The translations under genes and the position numbers were made by a program. A stretch of DNA of 44,082 nt. Source: Myxococcota bacterium. Its GTDB lineage: Bacteria > Myxococcota_A > UBA796 > UBA2385. Of this stretch, positions 40,611-44,082 are shown in pieces; the stretch's first letter is position 1; each line of letters begins with the position of its first letter. Under the pieces are notes generated by a model, which saw only the letters and a program-made list of their open reading frames with translations, ran no database searches and was not told the DNA's origin. The DNA lies in NCBI GenBank assembly GCA_023150805.1, contig JAKLKF010000033.1:1-44082 (forward strand). The letters are read 5' to 3'.

Positions 40611-41699
40611 TCAGCCCGGCTCGGCGGTGGCCGGTCCCAGCAGCACCGGCAGGGTCTCCCGGGCGCGGTCGGCCCAGGTGCGCACGAAGGGCGCGCGCGG
40701 CGGAGCCGAGAGCGCCGCCTGGACGGCGCCGACCAGGCTGCGGGGGTCCTCGGAGGCGAAGGTGTGCACCGGGGCCCCGGTCAGCGCCGCGATCTCGGCC
40801 ACCGAGGGCAGGTCGGGGGCGACCAGCGGCACGCTCGTGCCCAGGTAGTCCCACAGCTTCAGGGGCGAGGTGAGGTGGCGGCCGAAGACGTTGTCGGTGA
40901 GCGGCAGCAGCAGCGCGGCGCTGCGGCTGAGCAGGTCGGGCACCTGCGGGTAGGGCACCGGGGGGCGCAGCCGCACGTTGGCGGGCACGGCGCCCAGCGC
41001 CGCCTGCTCTTCGGGGCTTCCGCCCACCAGCTCGACGGGCAGCGGGAGCTGACCGGCCGCCTGGGCCAGGGCCGCCACGCCCTTGTAGGCGCGCAGGGAG
41101 CCCACCACCCGGATGACGGCCTCGGGCGGGCGCGGCCCGCGGCGCCGGTCGGGCGCGATGGCGTTGTGGGCCACCACCCGGTGCGCAGGCAGCCGGTCGC
41201 CGTGCGCCTCCTCCCACATGCGCAGCGTGCCGCCGCAGTTGGCGATGAGCCCGTCCACGCGCTCCAGCAGCCACCGCTCCAGGGCCAGCGCGCGGGCCGG
41301 GTCCTCCCCCCGCTCGATCGCCAGCGCGCTGTCCAGCTCGTGGGTCTCCAGCACGACCCGGTGTCGCCCCCCCCCGGTGGTGCGCAGCAGCCAGCGCAGG
41401 CGCCGCTTGTCGCGGGCCAGCACCACCCCCGGCGCGCCCGCCCACCAGGCCAGGGCCTGGGCCCGGAACCACCAGCCGGCCGCCGGCGCGTAGGTGGTGG
41501 GCGCCAGCCGCAGGTCCAGGCCCTCGACCGGCTCCAGCCCCAGCGCGGCCAGCGCCTCGCGGGGGCCGCCCCCCGCCCGGTCGGCCAGCAGGGTCACCTT
41601 GTGGCCCAGCCGCGCCAGGGCGTGGCAGGCGTGCACGACCTGGATCGCCTGGGCCCGGGTCCCCGGCAGGCGTGGTCGGTACAGGTGCAGGATCCTCAC
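40611..41699 (-). CDS. Glycosyltransferase, GT4-like
   Basis: Protein of 362 residues. GTG 41699 shares bases with the previous stop (GTGA). The N-terminal half has ILHLYRPRLPGTRAQAIQVVHACHALARLGHKVTLL and an acceptor-region ETHELD. The C-terminal half has RVVGSLRAYKGVAALAQAAGQL, LLSRSAALLLPLTDN and SPLKLWDYLGTSVPLVAPDLPSVAEI. The EX7E-type motif of GT4 is less clear than in its neighbours. Donor and acceptor are unknown; its place in the operon suggests envelope glycan assembly. Confidence 0.83.
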   Translation of the reverse strand: MRILHLYRPRLPGTRAQAIQVVHACHALARLGHKVTLLADRAGGGPREALAALGLEPVEGLDLRLAPTTYAPAAGWWFRAQALAWWAGAPGVVLARDKRRLRWLLRTTGGGRHRVVLETHELDSALAIERGEDPARALALERWLLERVDGLIANCGGTLRMWEEAHGDRLPAHRVVAHNAIAPDRRRGPRPPEAVIRVVGSLRAYKGVAALAQAAGQLPLPVELVGGSPEEQAALGAVPANVRLRPPVPYPQVPDLLSRSAALLLPLTDNVFGRHLTSPLKLWDYLGTSVPLVAPDLPSVAEIAALTGAPVHTFASEDPRSLVGAVQAALSAPPRAPFVRTWADRARETLPVLLGPATAEPG

Positions 41700-42769
41700 C
41701 GGGGGCGCTCCAGGGCGGCGGTCAGGGTGGCGCGGGCCCGCGCCGGGCCGTGGTGGGCCCAGACCCAGGCCGCGGCTTGCGCACCGGCGAGGGGATCGTC
41801 CAGCAGGCGGCGCAGGGCGTCCAGCTCCGCGGGGGCGGGCAGCGGCAGGCGGTCCAGCGTGGCGTCCGGCAGGACCAGGCCGGTCCCCACCGCCTCGGGC
41901 ACGCCGCCGGTGCCGCTGCCGACCGCCACCGCCCCCTGGGCCATCGCCTCCAGCAGGGTCAGCCCCAGCCCCTCGGCCCCGCCGCCGTCGGTGTCGGTCC
42001 GCGACAGCAGCAGGCAGGCCCGGCAGGCCCGGTACCAGGCGCGGGTCTGCGCCCGGTCCAGCCGCCCCAGGAAGCGGGTCTCCGGTCCGGCCGCGGCGCG
42101 CAGCGCGGGCAGGGCGGGCCCGTCGCCGATCACGACCAGCTCCTCGCCCAGGGCCTGCGCCAGGCGGATCGCCCGGTCGACCCCCTTCAGCGGCGTCAGG
42201 CGGGCGACGGTGAGCAGGCCGCGTCGCCCGGTGGAGGGCGCGGGCTCGTCCACCAGGGGCAGCGGCATCGGCAGCACGGTCGCCGGGCCAGCGCCCAGCC
42301 GCGCCAGCTCGCCGGCCAGGAAGCGGGAGACCGGCAGCAGGGCGGTGGCCGCGTCCACGGCGGCGCGGAAGGCGGGCGAGGGGGCCGCCAGCCGCGTCAG
42401 GTCGCTGCCGTGGAAGGCGACGCCGACCGGCAGCCCACGCGCGCGGGCCCGGGGGCCCAGGCGGCAGGCCAGTGGCCAGGTCGAGAACAGCACCGCGTCG
42501 GCGTCGCGCAGGAGCGAGGCGCCGTGCAGGTCGACCCACCACGCCTGCCACTGCGCGAAGGAGCGGCTCCACATCCGCCGGACCGGGTAGGGCCGCGCGA
42601 GGTCCCAGGTCCGCTCGGCCACCCGGTCCCCCCCGCGCCCGGCGCGGCCGAGCACGGTCACGGTGTCCCCGCCCGCCACCAGGGCACCGGCCAGGTCGTC
42701 CACCCACGAGGCGACGCCGCCGGTGAAGGTCGGCGGCAGGTCCCCGGTCACCAGCAGCCAGCGGGTCAC
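41696..42769 (-). CDS. Glycosyltransferase, GT4 family
   Basis: Protein of 357 residues. GTG 42769 lies in a GTGA overlap with the previous gene. Features are LLVTGDLPPTFTGGVASWVDDLAGAL at the start, VAFHGSDLTRL, LLTVARLTPLKGVDRAIRLAQAL, LVVIGDGPALPALRAAAG and a textbook EX7E region, EGLGLTLLEAMAQGAVAVGSGTGGVPEAV. It is a retaining GT-B enzyme, donor unknown. Tight coupling to its neighbours argues for a shared product. Confidence 0.9.
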   Translation of the reverse strand: MTRWLLVTGDLPPTFTGGVASWVDDLAGALVAGGDTVTVLGRAGRGGDRVAERTWDLARPYPVRRMWSRSFAQWQAWWVDLHGASLLRDADAVLFSTWPLACRLGPRARARGLPVGVAFHGSDLTRLAAPSPAFRAAVDAATALLPVSRFLAGELARLGAGPATVLPMPLPLVDEPAPSTGRRGLLTVARLTPLKGVDRAIRLAQALGEELVVIGDGPALPALRAAAGPETRFLGRLDRAQTRAWYRACRACLLLSRTDTDGGGAEGLGLTLLEAMAQGAVAVGSGTGGVPEAVGTGLVLPDATLDRLPLPAPAELDALRRLLDDPLAGAQAAAWVWAHHGPARARATLTAALERPR

Positions 42770-43704
42770 GCCTTCGGCCCCCGTCCCGCCAGCCGGCCCA
42801 CGGCGGCGATCACCACCTCCGCCGGCAGCTCCCGCAGGCAGGCGTGGTCGCCCAGCGGGCAGGTCGGGCCGCCGTGCAGGCTGCACGGCCGGCAGGGCAG
42901 CTCGCGCTCGACCGCCTCGCCGCAGGCCGGGTCCCAGAAGCCGTCCCGGCTGGTGGTGGGTCCGAAGACGCCCACGGTCGGCACGCCCAGCGCGCCGGCC
43001 AGGTGCAGCAGCCCGGTGTCTCCGGCCACGACCACCCGACACTGCCGCAGCGCGGCCAGCGTGCGGGTGAAGCCCCGCTCGGCCACGCCCTCGGCGCGCG
43101 GGCCGATCGCCTCGACCAGCGCCTGCACGTCCTCCTCCTCGCCAGGACCGCCCAGCACCCGGATCGGCCCCGCCCAGGCCGCCGCGACGGTGACGAAGCG
43201 TTCCCGCGGCCACCGCTTGGTCGGGTGGTGGGCGCCCGGGACCAGGCCCAGGGTCGCGCCGCCCCCCGCGCCGGTCAGCCACGGGCGCGGCGCCGCCGTC
43301 ACCTGCGCGGCTGCCGCGTAGCGCTCCACCACCCGGGGGGGAGGGGCGCCGACCTTCAGCCAGACCCGCAGGCGCCGGCGCAGGTCGTGGCGCTCCACCC
43401 GGCGCAGCGGTGCCCGCAGGCCCAGCGCGAGGCGACGAGAGCGCGGCGAGGCGTGCAGGTCCACGACCCGGGTCCAGCGCCGGGAGGAGAGGCCACCCTG
43501 GGCGGCCAGGTCCTCGTAGACCAGGACCTCGACCACGCCGGGCAGCATCGCGGCCAGGGGCGCCCAGGCCCGGCGGGTGAGGAAGGTCACGGGCGCCAGC
43601 CCCGCGGTGACCGCGCCGCAGAGCACCACGTCGCCCATCGAGGAGAGGCGGATCACCAGCGTGGTCGGGGGGCCCGCGGCGCCGGGACCGTCCGGCGCGC
43701 TCAT
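42766..43704 (-). CDS. Glycosyltransferase family 9, ADP-heptose:LPS heptosyltransferase-like
   Basis: Protein of 312 residues with TLVIRLSSMGDVVLCGAV at the N-terminus, GLVPGAHHPTKRWPRERF, the donor-site segment VVVAGDTGLLHLAGALGVPTVGVFGPT and the Cys cluster CRPCSLHGGPTCPLGDHACL typical of GT9. GT9 enzymes usually add heptose to the LPS inner core at the cytoplasmic membrane face. ATG 43704 overlaps the previous stop (ATGA). One of two adjacent GT9 genes. Confidence 0.92.
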   Translation of the reverse strand: MSAPDGPGAAGPPTTLVIRLSSMGDVVLCGAVTAGLAPVTFLTRRAWAPLAAMLPGVVEVLVYEDLAAQGGLSSRRWTRVVDLHASPRSRRLALGLRAPLRRVERHDLRRRLRVWLKVGAPPPRVVERYAAAAQVTAAPRPWLTGAGGGATLGLVPGAHHPTKRWPRERFVTVAAAWAGPIRVLGGPGEEEDVQALVEAIGPRAEGVAERGFTRTLAALRQCRVVVAGDTGLLHLAGALGVPTVGVFGPTTSRDGFWDPACGEAVERELPCRPCSLHGGPTCPLGDHACLRELPAEVVIAAVGRLAGRGPKA

Positions 43705-44082
43705 GCCTTCCCCCCGGTCGGGGGGGAGAGGGCGGCCAGCAAGGGGGCCACGGGCGCGTCGCGGCAGGGGGCGCCGATGGGGCAGCGCTTGTCGTAGCAG
43801 GGCCAGCAGGGGGGCCGCGGGCCGGGCCAGGCGGTGCTGCCAGGGGGGCCGGTGCGGGCGGGGTCGGTGCTGGCGTAGACCACGTGCAGGCGGCGGGGAT
43901 CCCCTCCCGCCGCCCGGATCGCGGCCGCCGCCAGGTGGGGCAGGCCGCTGTCGTTGCCGACCACCGCGCGCGCGCGGACCGCCAGCGCCGCCAGCGTCGG
44001 CAGCGCCGGCGCCGCCACGACCCGCGCCTGGGGCGCCTGCCGGGTCGCTTCGGCCAGGGCCTCCTCGTCGCCCGGACCGCCG
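43701..44082 (-). CDS. Glycosyltransferase family 9 (partial, 5' part off window)
   Basis: Only the last 126 residues are present, read from the right edge to a TGA at 43701-43703. They include ARAVVGNDSGLPHLAAAA, matching the GT9 donor-site segment, and a C-terminal Cys cluster (CWPCYDKRCPIGAPC) as in the neighbour. It is probably a second heptosyltransferase acting on the same core. Four-base overlap with the following gene. Confidence 0.88.
   Translation of the reverse strand, partial: GGPGDEEALAEATRQAPQARVVAAPALPTLAALAVRARAVVGNDSGLPHLAAAAIRAAGGDPRRLHVVYASTDPARTGPPGSTAWPGPRPPCWPCYDKRCPIGAPCRDAPVAPLLAALSPPTGGKA

Overview
The window is very GC-rich, gene-dense bacterial DNA. The best guess at its source is a member of Myxococcota or a related deltaproteobacterial lineage, probably uncultured. 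Four things point there: many lipoproteins whose lipid-carrying Cys is followed by an Asp/Thr/Gly-rich linker (DDTG, TDSGT), two exported proteins ending in Cys-hydrophobic-Arg tails like MYXO-CTERM, a serine/threonine-kinase-like protein fused to an FGE-sulfatase domain, and two 16-bp dyads resembling the LexA box of Myxococcus. This is inference from protein style; no rRNA, tRNA, CRISPR array or insertion sequence was seen.

Layout. 1-4774: a zinc-ribbon membrane protein (cut by the left edge), a patatin phospholipase with two cyclic-nucleotide-binding-like domains (NTE-like), a tandem universal stress protein and a lipoprotein. 4887-6949: about 2 kb of coding-like DNA broken by many frame changes, unlike the intact genes around it. 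7209-11524: an Rpn/PD-(D/E)XK nuclease with a 20-heptad coiled coil, RraA and a full-length phosphate acetyltransferase. 11547-20250: exported proteins (MYXO-CTERM-like, sulfatase-fold lipoprotein, alpha/beta-hydrolase lipoprotein, porin-like protein) mixed with a divergent diaminopimelate-decarboxylase-like enzyme and a pterin carbinolamine dehydratase. 20280-23896: an ImuA-like gene and an unrecognised 139-aa gene, each with a LexA-like dyad at its start, flanking a GAF protein and an Asp-box protein. 23967-30325: a polytopic membrane protein coupled to a 64-aa membrane protein, an ABC1/UbiB kinase, a pseudokinase-FGE fusion and a lipase. 30408-32655: lipoprotein-purM-purN with stop/start overlaps. 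37514-32668 (minus): yicC, a TIGR02757/DUF2400 protein, gmk and a RelA/SpoT enzyme. 37561-39383: two lipoproteins. 39528-44082: five glycosyltransferases, the last four joined by 4-bp overlaps, probably for LPS core or another envelope glycan.

How it works together. Housekeeping modules are the purine pair, Pta, and guanylate kinase with the stringent-response enzyme. Much of the rest concerns the envelope. The most unusual items are a likely two-operator SOS group with one gene of unknown function, a pseudokinase fused to an FGE domain, and two transcription-start arrangements. In five unit-leading genes without a Shine-Dalgarno, an (A/T)TAG box lies only 9-10 nt before the start codon, which suggests leaderless mRNAs. 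In genes with a Shine-Dalgarno, a TAnnnT box lies about 20-50 nt upstream.
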